From positions 231,421-295,420 of the forward strand of contig JAJFUF010000040.1 of the NCBI GenBank assembly GCA_021372495.1: a stretch of DNA of 64,000 nucleotides. Reading direction: 5' to 3'. Below are positions 8,129 through 18,307 of the stretch, piece after piece (the stretch's first letter is position 1; every line of letters begins with the position of its first letter). A program made the position numbers and the translations under genes. The notes beneath the pieces are model-generated. The model was not told the origin of the DNA. It saw only the letters and a list, made by a program, of their open reading frames with translations, and did no database searches. This stretch comes from Lysobacteraceae bacterium (GTDB lineage Bacteria; Pseudomonadota; Gammaproteobacteria; Xanthomonadales; Rhodanobacteraceae).

Positions 8129-8591
8129 GCGCGTGGCCGTGCGCGATCTCCTCGGCGGTGGCATCGCGCACCGCGGTGACCTCGACGTCGAAGCCAAGCG
8201 TCTTGCCGGCCAGCGGATGGTTGAGGTCGACGTCGACCGTGCTCATGCCCACCTTGTGCACGGTCACCGCGCGCTGGCCGCCTTCCTTCAGCGCCAGCAC
8301 GGTGGTCACGCCGGGCTTGAGATGCTTCGCGTCGCGGAAGTACTTCTTCGGCACGCGCTGGATCATGCCTTCGCGACGCGCGCCGTAACCTTCCTCCGGC
8401 TGCACGCTGACCTGGAACTTGTCGCCCGCCTCGCGGCCGTCGATCGCCTTCTCGACGCCGGGGATCAACTGGCCGTGGCCGAGCAGCACGGTCAGCGGCT
8501 CGCCGCGTTCGCGCGAGCTGTCGACGGCGGTGCCGTCGGCGTCGGTCACCGTGTAGTGGAAGCTGACCACCTTGTCCTTCTCGGCCTTCAT
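8100..8591 (-). CDS. FKBP-type peptidyl-prolyl isomerase, SlyD-like
   Basis: 163 residues. The FKBP core begins with VVSFHYTVTDADGTAVDSS and includes LLGHGQLIPGVEKAIDG; the chaperone (IF) insert with VQPEEGYGARREGMIQRVP sits inside it as in SlyD. The C-terminus is His-rich (HGHAHGPDGHAHA), the expected metal-binding tail, which in SlyD delivers nickel for hydrogenase maturation. It acts in the cytoplasm on proline bonds and folding intermediates. Start at 8591 (GGAG nine bases upstream) rather than the open frame to 8648. SlyD or a close paralogue. Confidence 0.9.
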   Translation of the reverse strand: MKAEKDKVVSFHYTVTDADGTAVDSSRERGEPLTVLLGHGQLIPGVEKAIDGREAGDKFQVSVQPEEGYGARREGMIQRVPKKYFRDAKHLKPGVTTVLALKEGGQRAVTVHKVGMSTVDVDLNHPLAGKTLGFDVEVTAVRDATAEEIAHGHAHGPDGHAHA

Positions 8592-8661
8592 CGCTGTGTG
8601 CTCCGGGGCAAAGCCCGTCATGGTAGCGGCGGGCGCGGCGGGCGTCATCCGCCCGCGCGGC

Positions 8662-9900
8662 TCAGGACGCGGGTTCCGCAGCGCGCGCGCCGAAGCGCAC
8701 GCCGCGCGCCTCCGGCCCCAGCCAGGTCACCGCGGCCAGCAGCACGGCGACGGCGGCGATCCACGCACCCAGCGCGAAGGCGTAGTCGCCGCCGCGCGCC
8801 TGCGCCAGCCAGGCCTGCAGGGTCGCGGTCAGCGCCGCCAGCAGGTTGCCGAGCTGGTAGGCGAAGCCGGGCAGCGTGCCGCGCACGTCGTCGGGCGCCA
8901 GTTCGTTGAGGTGGCTCGGCACCACGCCCCAGGCGCCCTGCACCATCACCTGGATCAGGAACGCGCCGGCACCGAGCAGCAGCACCGAGCCGCCGAACGC
9001 CCACAGCGGGATCGCCGGCAGCGCCAGCAGCGCGGCGGTGGCGATCGCGCGGCGCCGGCCCACCTGCTCCGACCACGCGCCGAACGCCAGCCCGCCGACC
9101 AGCGCGCCGAGGTTCAGCACCATCGTCAGCGCGCCGACCGTGGCCGTGTCGAAGTGGTGCTGGGTCTTGAGGAAGGTCGGGTAAAGATCCTGCGAGCCGT
9201 GGCTGAACATGTTGAACAGCGCCATCAGCACGATCAGGTAGGCGAAGCGCCCCCAGTGCCCGCGCATCGCCGCCAGCGCGCTGCGCGGCGCGCCCGCTGC
9301 GCGGCGCGCCTGCCACACCGGCGACTCCGGCACCGCGCGGCGGATGTACAGCACCAGCAGCGCCGGCAGCGCGCCGATCATGAACATGCCGCGCCAGCCG
9401 ATGTGGTCGAACAGCAGCCAGTACGCCGCGGCACCGAGGAAATAGCCGCACGGATAGCCGCTCTGCAGCAGGCCGGACACCAGCCCGCGCGAGCGCGCCG
9501 GGATGGATTCCATCGCCAGCGAAGCGCCGATGCCCCACTCGCCGCCCATCGCCACGCCGAACAGCGCGCGCAGCACCAGCAGTGCCGACAGCGATGGCGC
9601 GAACGCGCAGGCGAAACCCAGCGCCGAATACAACACCACGTCCAGCATCAGCACCGGACGCCGGCCGTAGCGGTCGGCCAGGCGGCCGAACACGAACGCG
9701 CCCAGCGGGCGCATCGCCAGGGTCAGGAACAGCGCGAAGGTGACCGCCGGTATGCCGACGCCGAACTCGCGCGCGACCTCCGGCATCACGAACACCAGCA
9801 GGAAGTAGTCGAACGCATCCAGCGTCCAGCCGAGGAAGCTGGCCAGCACGGTGTGCCGCTGGGCGTGGTCCAGTTCGCGCAGGGGAGCCAGGAACGCCAT
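8662..9900 (-). CDS. MFS transporter, sialate/carboxylate symporter type
   Basis: 412 residues with about 12 transmembrane helices. The N-terminal FLGWTLDAFDYFLLVFVMP is characteristic of the SHS (sialate:H+ symporter) branch of the major facilitator superfamily, which also takes up lactate and other monocarboxylates. The motif between helices 2 and 3 is GRLADRYGRRPVLML. Start at 9900 with a GGAGG site five bases before; the open frame to 9951 lacks one. No sialic acid or lactate genes are near, so the substrate is not assignable. Confidence 0.88.
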   Translation of the reverse strand: MAFLAPLRELDHAQRHTVLASFLGWTLDAFDYFLLVFVMPEVAREFGVGIPAVTFALFLTLAMRPLGAFVFGRLADRYGRRPVLMLDVVLYSALGFACAFAPSLSALLVLRALFGVAMGGEWGIGASLAMESIPARSRGLVSGLLQSGYPCGYFLGAAAYWLLFDHIGWRGMFMIGALPALLVLYIRRAVPESPVWQARRAAGAPRSALAAMRGHWGRFAYLIVLMALFNMFSHGSQDLYPTFLKTQHHFDTATVGALTMVLNLGALVGGLAFGAWSEQVGRRRAIATAALLALPAIPLWAFGGSVLLLGAGAFLIQVMVQGAWGVVPSHLNELAPDDVRGTLPGFAYQLGNLLAALTATLQAWLAQARGGDYAFALGAWIAAVAVLLAAVTWLGPEARGVRFGARAAEPAS

Positions 9901-9976
9901 CGTCGCCTCCGTCGCGGCGGACGCAACCGCCGGCGCCGCGCAGGCTAGCACGGCGTCGGCGCGGCCCGGCGGCGCG

Positions 9977-10537
9977 CTATTTCGCCGGCGGCGGCGCGTA
10001 GCGCAGGTTGTCGAGCAGCGGCGTGCGCGGGCGCTGGATCACCAGCATGGGATTGCCGGCCAGCTCGTGGCAGCCGGTACAGGCGGCGGAGAGATCGTCG
10101 TAGGCCCTGGCGAACGCCGCCCTGTCCTGCCGGGCGAGCGCATCCTGCACGCGCGCGATCGCCGGATTCATCACCGAAGGCATCACCTCGGAGAGCTTCT
10201 GCGGCTGCAGCTCGGCGGCGTCGCCGTTGCTCTGCTCGATGCCGCGCAGCGCCTCGCCCAGTTCGCCGACCATGAAGTAGGCGAGATTCCAGTTGCCCGC
10301 CTCGCCGGCCCACCACAGGCGGTCGTGGCGCAGCTGCAGTTCCAGCATCTGCTGGCCAAGCTCTGGCCCCCGCACCTGCGTCTGCAGCGCGGCGACCTGC
10401 GCCTTCAATGCGGCGATCTCCGCCGCCAGCGCGGCGGCATCGTCGCGTTTGTCCGAGACCGCGGCGGGCGCGGCGCAGCAGGCGCACGCGGCCACCACCG
10501 CCATCGTCGACAGCAGCCAGCGGGAACGGATCGACAT
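9977..10537 (-). CDS. Exported protein with one CxxCH haem-binding motif
   Basis: 186 residues: signal peptide (to about residue 27), an Ala-rich coiled-coil segment (AAALAAEIAALKAQVAALQT), a helical middle with several Trp and Leu residues, and near the C-terminus SAACTGCHELAGN, a c-type haem-binding CxxCH. It resembles helical monohaem periplasmic proteins rather than a classic cytochrome c domain. No close redox partner is adjacent; the upstream neighbour is divergent. The role is unknown. Confidence 0.7.
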   Translation of the reverse strand: MSIRSRWLLSTMAVVAACACCAAPAAVSDKRDDAAALAAEIAALKAQVAALQTQVRGPELGQQMLELQLRHDRLWWAGEAGNWNLAYFMVGELGEALRGIEQSNGDAAELQPQKLSEVMPSVMNPAIARVQDALARQDRAAFARAYDDLSAACTGCHELAGNPMLVIQRPRTPLLDNLRYAPPPAK

Positions 10538-10770
10538 GGTGCGCCCTCAATGCGAACGATTATGATTTGCGCATGATCGCCGCTGCGCCGATGCGACGCA
10601 AGGCCGGCCGCTGCGACGCGCGTCGCGGCTGCCGCCAGGCGCGTCCACGGCATCGCCGCCGGCGTTCGGAACTGCGCGGACTTGTCCACGTTGCGAAAAA
10701 TGCGCATCCGGGTTGCGCGCCCGGACGCGGCCCCGTATGGTGCGATCCACATGGGGATCAGGGTGCAGCC

Positions 10771-12474
10771 TTGGCGACACGCAACGCGGAACTCGCGGGC
10801 GGAAGCCGCGGTACACGCGTGCCGCGCCGGCGCTCGGCCTGGTGGCGGCTGGTCTGGGTGCTGCTGGCCTGGCCTGTATTGCTGCACGCGGCGCAGGCGC
10901 AGTCGCAGTCGAATTCGCTGCGCATCGAGCGGCTGACCCAGCCGCTGACGCCGGGCGAGATCCGCGCCGACCGCGGCACCCTGCCTTGGCAACCGGTGGC
11001 GGAATCGCCGGTGCGCGTCGGCGAAGGCTGGCTGCGCCTGACCGTGCTCGGCCCGCTGCCGGTGTCGCGGCCGCTGTACCTGGCGATGCCGCGGCGCGGC
11101 ACGGCGCACATCGAGGTGTACCTGCCGAATCGCGTCGAACCGCTGGTCAGCGACGACTACGACGGCCCCTATCGTGCGGATGTCTCCACCCGCATGCACG
11201 TGTTCGAGATCGACAGGCTGGCGGCCGGCGATCGCCTCTACGTGCGCGCGACCGGCATGCGCGTGGCGCTGCTGCAGCCCGCCCTGCTCAGCCACGACGC
11301 GCTGCTGGATCGCGACCGCCTGCCGGCGCTGCTGACGCGCGTCCTGCGCATCCTGCTCGGCCTGGCCGGCGCAACGATGCTCGGTTGCGCGATCCTGCGG
11401 CGCGAGGGCGTCTATCTGGCCGGCGGTGCCTACCTGCTGCTCTGGCTCGCCTTCCTGAGCGCCAACGACGGCAGCCTGTATACGCTGCCCGGCACGGGCT
11501 GGCTCGCGGCGTTGCGCGTGACCGGCCCCTGGCTGTTCGGGCTGGCGGCGACGATCGCGCTGACCGCGTTCGCGCGCCCCCTGCTGCGCCTGCCGCGCCG
11601 CACGCCGCGCCTGGACCGCCTGCTGGTCGCGCTGATGCCGGCGTTCGCCGCGATCGCCATCGGCGCGCAACTGCCGGCGATACGCCCCTGGCTGCTGCCG
11701 CTGGGGAACGCAGCCAACGCGCTGCTGATACTCGACACGCTGGCGCTGCTTGCCGCCGCGGCGCTCGCCGCGCGCCGCGGCGCGCGCTACGCGAAGGTCT
11801 TCCTGCTGGCGTGGACGCCGACCGCCGCCAGCATCGTCGCCGACGCCATGGCGGCGACGCGCCTCGTCGACCTGTCGCAGGACATCGGGCTCGCCCTGAT
11901 CGGCATCGCCGCGTTCGGCGGCGTCCTGTTCGCCGCGATCGCGGTCGATCGCGCCACGCTGCGCGGGCGCATGCTGGCGGCCGGCGCCGCGATGCGGCGC
12001 GGGGACGCGTCCGCGGAAGCGCTGGATGCCGCCCTGCAGCGCCTGTGCATGCTGGCCCGCGAGGGCGTGGTGCGACGCTTCGCCTTGCTGCTGATCCACC
12101 CGGGCGAGCCGCAGCCGAACGGCGAGCCCTTCCGCGCGGATGCGCACGCGGCGGCGCTGCGGCATACGGCAGCGCTGCTGCACGCCGAGCTGCGCGCGAA
12201 CGACCGCTTCGGCACCTGCGGCGACGGCGTGCTGATGGCGCTGCTGCCGGATGCCGATCGCGCCGCCGCGGACGCCGTCGCCGGGCGCCTGCGGGCGCGC
12301 GCGCGGCATGCGCCGCTGACCGTGGTCGGCGTGGACGTGAACGTCTCGCCCAGCGTCGGCAGCGCGATCGGCAGCGCTTCCGCGGCCGATCCCGCGACGC
12401 TGCGCCTCGCCGCGGAACGCGCGCTGCAGGAGGCGCGCCAGGCCGCCGGCGACGTTGCCGCCGCCAAGCGCTGA
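10771..12474 (+). CDS. 7TMR-DISM-type receptor with degenerate GGDEF-like domain
   Basis: About 567 residues. A signal segment (WVLLAWPVLLHAAQAQ) is followed by an extracytoplasmic beta-rich domain of about 150 residues (DISMED2-like), then seven hydrophobic helices and a cytoplasmic domain. The latter resembles GGDEF domains in outline (HAELRANDRFGTCGDGVL then ALLPDADRAAADAVAGRLR and VNVSPSVGSAIG) but the signature GGDEF is CGDGV, so the catalytic Glu is missing and cyclic-di-GMP synthesis is unlikely. The start is uncertain: no ATG fits, and I chose the TTG at 10771 with AGGG upstream; a GTG at 10819 is the alternative. Probably a signalling receptor acting by protein contact. Confidence 0.75.
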   Translation: MATRNAELAGGSRGTRVPRRRSAWWRLVWVLLAWPVLLHAAQAQSQSNSLRIERLTQPLTPGEIRADRGTLPWQPVAESPVRVGEGWLRLTVLGPLPVSRPLYLAMPRRGTAHIEVYLPNRVEPLVSDDYDGPYRADVSTRMHVFEIDRLAAGDRLYVRATGMRVALLQPALLSHDALLDRDRLPALLTRVLRILLGLAGATMLGCAILRREGVYLAGGAYLLLWLAFLSANDGSLYTLPGTGWLAALRVTGPWLFGLAATIALTAFARPLLRLPRRTPRLDRLLVALMPAFAAIAIGAQLPAIRPWLLPLGNAANALLILDTLALLAAAALAARRGARYAKVFLLAWTPTAASIVADAMAATRLVDLSQDIGLALIGIAAFGGVLFAAIAVDRATLRGRMLAAGAAMRRGDASAEALDAALQRLCMLAREGVVRRFALLLIHPGEPQPNGEPFRADAHAAALRHTAALLHAELRANDRFGTCGDGVLMALLPDADRAAADAVAGRLRARARHAPLTVVGVDVNVSPSVGSAIGSASAADPATLRLAAERALQEARQAAGDVAAAKR

Positions 12475-12589
12475 ACCGCACCCGGAACCTGCATGGCCGG
12501 CCGCGACGACGGCGCGGTTTCGCGCCGCAGCGCGACAAGCGCGCGCGGCTGGGCTATGGTCGCGTCATTGCCGTTGCCGCAGAGCAACC

Positions 12590-13243
12590 GTGCCCCCAGC
12601 CGACCTCGCCATTGCGCGCATCGTGCGCCGCCTGCCCTCGCGCGGGCTGCGCGGCTATGCCAGCGGCAAGCTGCGTATCGACCCGGTCTACGCCGAGGCC
12701 ACGCGCATCCTCGCCGGCAGCCCGCTCGGACTGCTCGACATCGGCTGCGGCATGGGCCTGCTCGGTGCCTACCTGCGCGAACACGGCTGGCGCGGCGACT
12801 ACCTCGGCATCGACAACGATCCGCGCAAGATCGCGGCGGGCCGCGCCGCGGTCGCCGGCGTGCTGCCGCCGCTGCGCCTGGAAGCGGGCGACGACCGCGC
12901 GCTGCCGGCGTTCAGCGGCCACGTCGCCCTGCTCGACGTGCTGCACTACCTGCCGGCGCCGCGCCAGCGCGCGCTGCTCGCCGCCGCCGCGGCGCACGTC
13001 GCGCCGGACGGCCTGCTGCTGATCCGCAACGTGCTGCGCGACCGTTCCTGGCGCTACCACGCCACCGTGTTCGAGGAACACCTGCTGCGGCTGTCGCGCT
13101 GGATGCGCACCGGCGCCACCTATTTTCCCAGCCTCGACGAGATCCGCGGCCCGCTGCAGGACGCCGGGCTGCGGGTCGAATGCCGTCCGCTGTGGGGGCG
13201 CACGCCGTTCAACAGCCACATCGTGACCGCGCGCCGCGCCTGA
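12590..13243 (+). CDS. Class I SAM-dependent methyltransferase
   Basis: 217 residues beginning with GTG. Motif I is GLLDIGCGMGLLG, and the acidic residue of motif II is in YLGIDNDPRKIAAG; LLDVLHYLPAPRQRALL corresponds to motif IV-post. The fold is a Rossmann-type methyltransferase of the Methyltransf_11/25 group, with an unknown small-molecule or lipid substrate. It follows the receptor gene by 115 bp on the same strand. No upstream ATG is in frame near the conserved part. Confidence 0.82.
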   Translation: MPPADLAIARIVRRLPSRGLRGYASGKLRIDPVYAEATRILAGSPLGLLDIGCGMGLLGAYLREHGWRGDYLGIDNDPRKIAAGRAAVAGVLPPLRLEAGDDRALPAFSGHVALLDVLHYLPAPRQRALLAAAAAHVAPDGLLLIRNVLRDRSWRYHATVFEEHLLRLSRWMRTGATYFPSLDEIRGPLQDAGLRVECRPLWGRTPFNSHIVTARRA

Positions 13244-13256
13244 GCCGGCGCGACGC

Positions 13257-13814
13257 TCAGCGCCCGTCGCCGGCAGCCGCCGCGGGCGCCGGCGCGCCCA
13301 GCGCGTCGCCGCGCTGGCGCATGCGCCGCAGCAGCGCCACGCGCCGCTGCGCGAGCTTGCGCGCATAGGCGGTGCGCTCCGCGGGCGCCTGCGGCAGCGG
13401 GCCCAGCGCGGCGCGGTAGGCGCAGAAGCCGTCGTAGGCGCCGACCACGTGGCGCAGCCGGCGCAGCAGCAGCTCCAGCATGATCGCGTCGTCGAGCAGG
13501 CCGATCACCTCGACCTCGTCCGGGATCATGTCGTCGGGGTCGCCGAAGTACACCAGCGTCCTGACCACGTCGTCGCGCTCGGGCGACGGCAGCGCCCACG
13601 CCTCGTCCTCGAGCATCACGATCAGGTGCTGCACCTCGACGATGCGCTTGCGCACGTAGCCGGGCGCGCTGGCGATCGGCAGGTGGTCCAGCGCGTGCTT
13701 GGCGGCGTCGAGGATGTCCGTCTCGTCGGCGCAGCACACCAGCCGGTGCGCGCGCGCCAGCGCCTCGTGGAAACGCCGGATGTCCGCGTCTTCCAGTTCG
13801 ATGGTGATGCGCAT
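13257..13814 (-). CDS. DUF1232 (YkvA-like) protein
   Basis: 185 residues. The central LVYFGDPDDMIPDEVEVIGLL matches the DUF1232/YkvA pattern (YxxxPxDxIPDxxPxxGxxDD), a short domain found in small membrane-associated or soluble proteins of unknown role. No clear membrane helix is visible here. The C-terminal 40 residues are rich in Arg then Ala/Pro. Start at 13814, with GGGAA upstream. Convergent with the methyltransferase gene. Confidence 0.75.
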   Translation of the reverse strand: MRITIELEDADIRRFHEALARAHRLVCCADETDILDAAKHALDHLPIASAPGYVRKRIVEVQHLIVMLEDEAWALPSPERDDVVRTLVYFGDPDDMIPDEVEVIGLLDDAIMLELLLRRLRHVVGAYDGFCAYRAALGPLPQAPAERTAYARKLAQRRVALLRRMRQRGDALGAPAPAAAAGDGR

Positions 13815-13908
13815 GCCGTTTCCCAGGTGCGCCGCGGCCGTCGCGCCGATGCGCAAGCATGCCGCAAGCGATCCGCGGCGTCATCCGGCGCCGCGCAGCG
13901 CGGCTGGC

Positions 13909-15066
13909 TCATCGCTCCGGCGCCGCCTGCAGCGCGCCGAGGATGCGCGCGATGGTGCCGGGAAAATCCTTGTCCCAGCGCAGCACGACGACCAGGTCGT
14001 GCGCGCCGTCGACGTAGATGTAATGGCCGCCGAAGCCGGCCGCCCAGTAGGCCGACCCGGGCGCCGCGGGCACCGCCTTGCGGCCGGTATTGAGCCACCA
14101 CAGCAGGCCGTAGTCGTCCTTGGCCGGCGAGGGCCGCTGCACCTGCGGGATCCAGTCGGCCGGCAGCACCTGCCGTTCGCCCCAGCGCCCGCCGCGCAGG
14201 AACAGCAGGCCGTAGCGCGCGTGGTCGAGCGCGCTGACGAACATGCCGCCGCCGAAGTGGCCGCCGCCCGACACCGACTGCATGCGCAGGCCGTCCAGAT
14301 CCACCCAGGAATCGTCGTAGCCGGTCCAGCGCCAGGTGGCGGAGGCGCCGATCGGGTCCATCACGCGCTCCTTCAGCACCTGCGGCAGCGGCTTGCGCCA
14401 GACCTGCAGCAGTGCGTAGGCCAGCGCGTTGATGCGCACGTCGTTGTACTTGAAGCGCGTGCCGGGCGCGTACAGCGTGCGCTGCGGCCAGCGCGCGCGG
14501 TCGGCGCCTTCCGGGCGATCGGCCCAGTCGGGGATGCCCCACAGCGTGCCCTGCCAGTCCGAGGTCTGCGTCAGCATGTGCCGCCAGGTGATCGGCGCAT
14601 TGTGCGGCGAGGCGTAGGAACCATCGTCGACGGTGTCGGCCAGGCGGTCGTCCAGCGAACCGATCAGGCCGTCGGCCAGCGCCAGGCCGGCGACGCTGGA
14701 AAGGTAGCTCTTGGCCACGCTGAAGGTCATGTCGGCGCGCGCCACGTCGCCCCACTGCGCGACGATGTAGCCGTGGCGCACCACCACGCCGGCGGCGCCG
14801 ACGCGCGGCTTCGTCGGACCGTGCACCCGGTAGCCCGGCTCGCGCGGGCCGTAGTGATCGAGCAGCACCTGGCGCATGTCGGCCGGCTGCACGTCGGCGT
14901 GCGCCTGCGCGTAGGCGACCGCCTCGGCCAGCCGCCGCGGATCGAAGCCGGCCGCGGCGGGCTCGCGCCGTTCCCAGTGCTGCCGCGACGGCACGTAGTC
15001 GGCCGCGCCCGCCGGCGCGGCCAGCAGCGCGAAGGCCAGCGCGAGGCCGGAACGCAGGAATCGCAT
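13909..15066 (-). CDS. Exported serine hydrolase, class C beta-lactamase fold
   Basis: 385 residues with a signal peptide (LALAFALLAAPAGAA). The nucleophile motif SxxK is in MTFSVAKSYLSS, the second motif is probably Y-N-D in TRFKYNDVRINALAYALL, and the region SGGGHFGGGMFVSALDHARY is typical of EstB/6-aminohexanoate-dimer-hydrolase-like members. Substrates in this family include esters, D-peptides and amide oligomers, so function cannot be fixed. Start at 15066 after a GGGGGAAA site. It is the second S12-type enzyme in the window (the other starts at 3273). Confidence 0.85.
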   Translation of the reverse strand: MRFLRSGLALAFALLAAPAGAADYVPSRQHWERREPAAAGFDPRRLAEAVAYAQAHADVQPADMRQVLLDHYGPREPGYRVHGPTKPRVGAAGVVVRHGYIVAQWGDVARADMTFSVAKSYLSSVAGLALADGLIGSLDDRLADTVDDGSYASPHNAPITWRHMLTQTSDWQGTLWGIPDWADRPEGADRARWPQRTLYAPGTRFKYNDVRINALAYALLQVWRKPLPQVLKERVMDPIGASATWRWTGYDDSWVDLDGLRMQSVSGGGHFGGGMFVSALDHARYGLLFLRGGRWGERQVLPADWIPQVQRPSPAKDDYGLLWWLNTGRKAVPAAPGSAYWAAGFGGHYIYVDGAHDLVVVLRWDKDFPGTIARILGALQAAPER

Positions 15067-15209
15067 GGCTTTCCCCCTGTCTGGAGCGGACCCGACGCGG
15101 ACCGGTGCGCAGTGTCGCAGGCCGGCGCGGCGGCGCAACCCGCAAAGGTCACGCCGGCGGCGCGGTGCGGCGCGCCCTACAATGGCGCGTTTCCGCTGCG
15201 CGCGCCGCC

Positions 15210-15698
15210 ATGCCCTACACGCCCATCGCCGCCACCCTCGGCTACGTCCTGTCGGCCGACCGCTCGCAGGTGCTGCTGATCCACCGCAACGCGCGCAAGG
15301 ACGACCACCATCTCGGCAAGTACAACGGCCTTGGCGGCAAGCTCGAAGCCGACGAGGACGTGCTCGCCGGCATGCGCCGCGAGATCCGCGAGGAGGCCGG
15401 CATCGACTGCGTCGAGCTGGCCCTGCGCGGCACGATCAGTTGGCCCGGCTTCGGCAAGCGCGGCGAGGACTGGCTGGGCTTCGTGTTCCTCGTCACCGCC
15501 TTCACCGGCACGCCGCTGGAACGCAATCCGGAAGGCACGCTCGAATGGGTGCCGGTGGCGCGCATCCTCGACCTGCCGCTGTGGGAAGGCGACCGCCACT
15601 TCCTGCCGCTGGTGTTCGATGCCGACCCGCGCCCGTTCCACGGCGTGATGCCCTACCGCGACGGCCGCATGCAGTCCTGGCGCTACAGCCGCGCCTGA
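15210..15698 (+). CDS. Nudix hydrolase, MutT/8-oxo-dGTP diphosphatase-like
   Basis: 162 residues. The Nudix box is complete: G-KLEAD-E-7x-REIREEAGI around residues 44-66. The N-terminal YVLSADRSQVLLIHRNAR and the KYNGLGGK segment resemble MTH1/MutT-type oxidised-nucleotide diphosphatases. It hydrolyses nucleoside diphosphate derivatives with Mg2+; a sanitising role is likely but the substrate is inferred. The ATG at 15210 starts the domain; the frame is open upstream without a better site. Confidence 0.88.
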   Translation: MPYTPIAATLGYVLSADRSQVLLIHRNARKDDHHLGKYNGLGGKLEADEDVLAGMRREIREEAGIDCVELALRGTISWPGFGKRGEDWLGFVFLVTAFTGTPLERNPEGTLEWVPVARILDLPLWEGDRHFLPLVFDADPRPFHGVMPYRDGRMQSWRYSRA

Positions 15699-15789
15699 TC
15701 CGCGCGGCGCGCGGCGCGCGGCGGCCCGACGCGCTACCATACCGCCCCGCCGATGCGTCCGCTCCGGCGTTCCACCCGCCGTCGAGCCC

Positions 15790-17586
<1,797 letters not shown>

Positions 17587-17643
17587 GGTGGTGTGGCGGG
17601 GATCGAGAAGCAGGATGCAGGGAGCGAGGCCTCCGCGCCCGCC

Positions 17644-17722
17644 GTCATTCCCGCGCAAGCGGGAATCCATTTTGCTTTTGCGGGGCGCCAGGAAGATGGA
17701 TTCCCGCTTGCGCGGGAATGAC
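17644..17722. repeat. 79-base palindromic intergenic element
   Basis: Two perfect 27-base inverted arms (17644-17670 and 17696-17722) flank a 25-base centre. Each arm itself holds a smaller palindrome, ATTCCCGCGCAAGCGGGAAT, which resembles the dRS3-like or REP-type intergenic repeats of many proteobacteria. In RNA it would fold into one long hairpin just after deaD, and may end or stabilise that transcript. Confidence 0.85.
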
Positions 17723-17841
17723 GACCGAGGGGGACGCTTCCCGGTCCCCACTTTCCAATCCCTGCTCCCCCCCCCCTTAACACCCCCTCTACCATCACGC
17801 GCCCAGAATGACGCTGCCTCACCTTCAGGCGGAGGTGGCCC

Positions 17842-18288
17842 ATGAAACAGCGCTGGGCGTTCTTCAAGGAGGCCGACCGCTCGTTCGGCCTGTTCTATCC
17901 GCGCCACTACGTGGTCGCCGGCTTCGACACCTACGAACGCGCGCAGACCGTCGCGCGGCAATTCATCGAGGCCGGCTTCGCCCACGACGACGTCGCCGCC
18001 GCGACCGGGCCGTTCGTGGCGCAGCGACTGGAGTCGCGGCGCAGCGCTAACTGGCTGCAACGCATCGAGGCGTCCATCGCCGAGGCCGTCGGCACCGAGG
18101 CCGGCTACATCGAGGACGACCTCAAGCTGGCGCGCCGCGGCGGCGCATTCCTGTTCGTGTACGTGCCGGACGCGGCGGCCGGGAAACGCGCCCGCCTGCT
18201 GCTCCGGCGCAGCCATCCGGTCTATGCGCGCCGCTACCACCCGCTGGGCATCGAGCGGTTGATCTATCCGCCGCAGTCGACGCTGTAG
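17842..18288 (+). CDS. Hypothetical protein
   Basis: 148 residues, with a good GGAGG site seven bases before the ATG. The first 75 residues (GFDTYERAQTVARQFIEAGF) look like the alpha/beta region of YflT/GSP17M-type general stress proteins, but the match is weak. The C-terminal half is basic (KRARLLLRRSHPVYARRYH). There is no signal or membrane segment. Function unknown. Confidence 0.7.
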   Translation: MKQRWAFFKEADRSFGLFYPRHYVVAGFDTYERAQTVARQFIEAGFAHDDVAAATGPFVAQRLESRRSANWLQRIEASIAEAVGTEAGYIEDDLKLARRGGAFLFVYVPDAAAGKRARLLLRRSHPVYARRYHPLGIERLIYPPQSTL

Positions 18289-18307
18289 GCGATCGCGGCG
18301 GCGGCAC

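Noticed and set aside
17644..17722. Short protein with SRASGNP...AGMT-like pattern from the palindromic element
   Set aside because: Such translations are a known artefact of this repeat class; the DNA structure explains the open frames.
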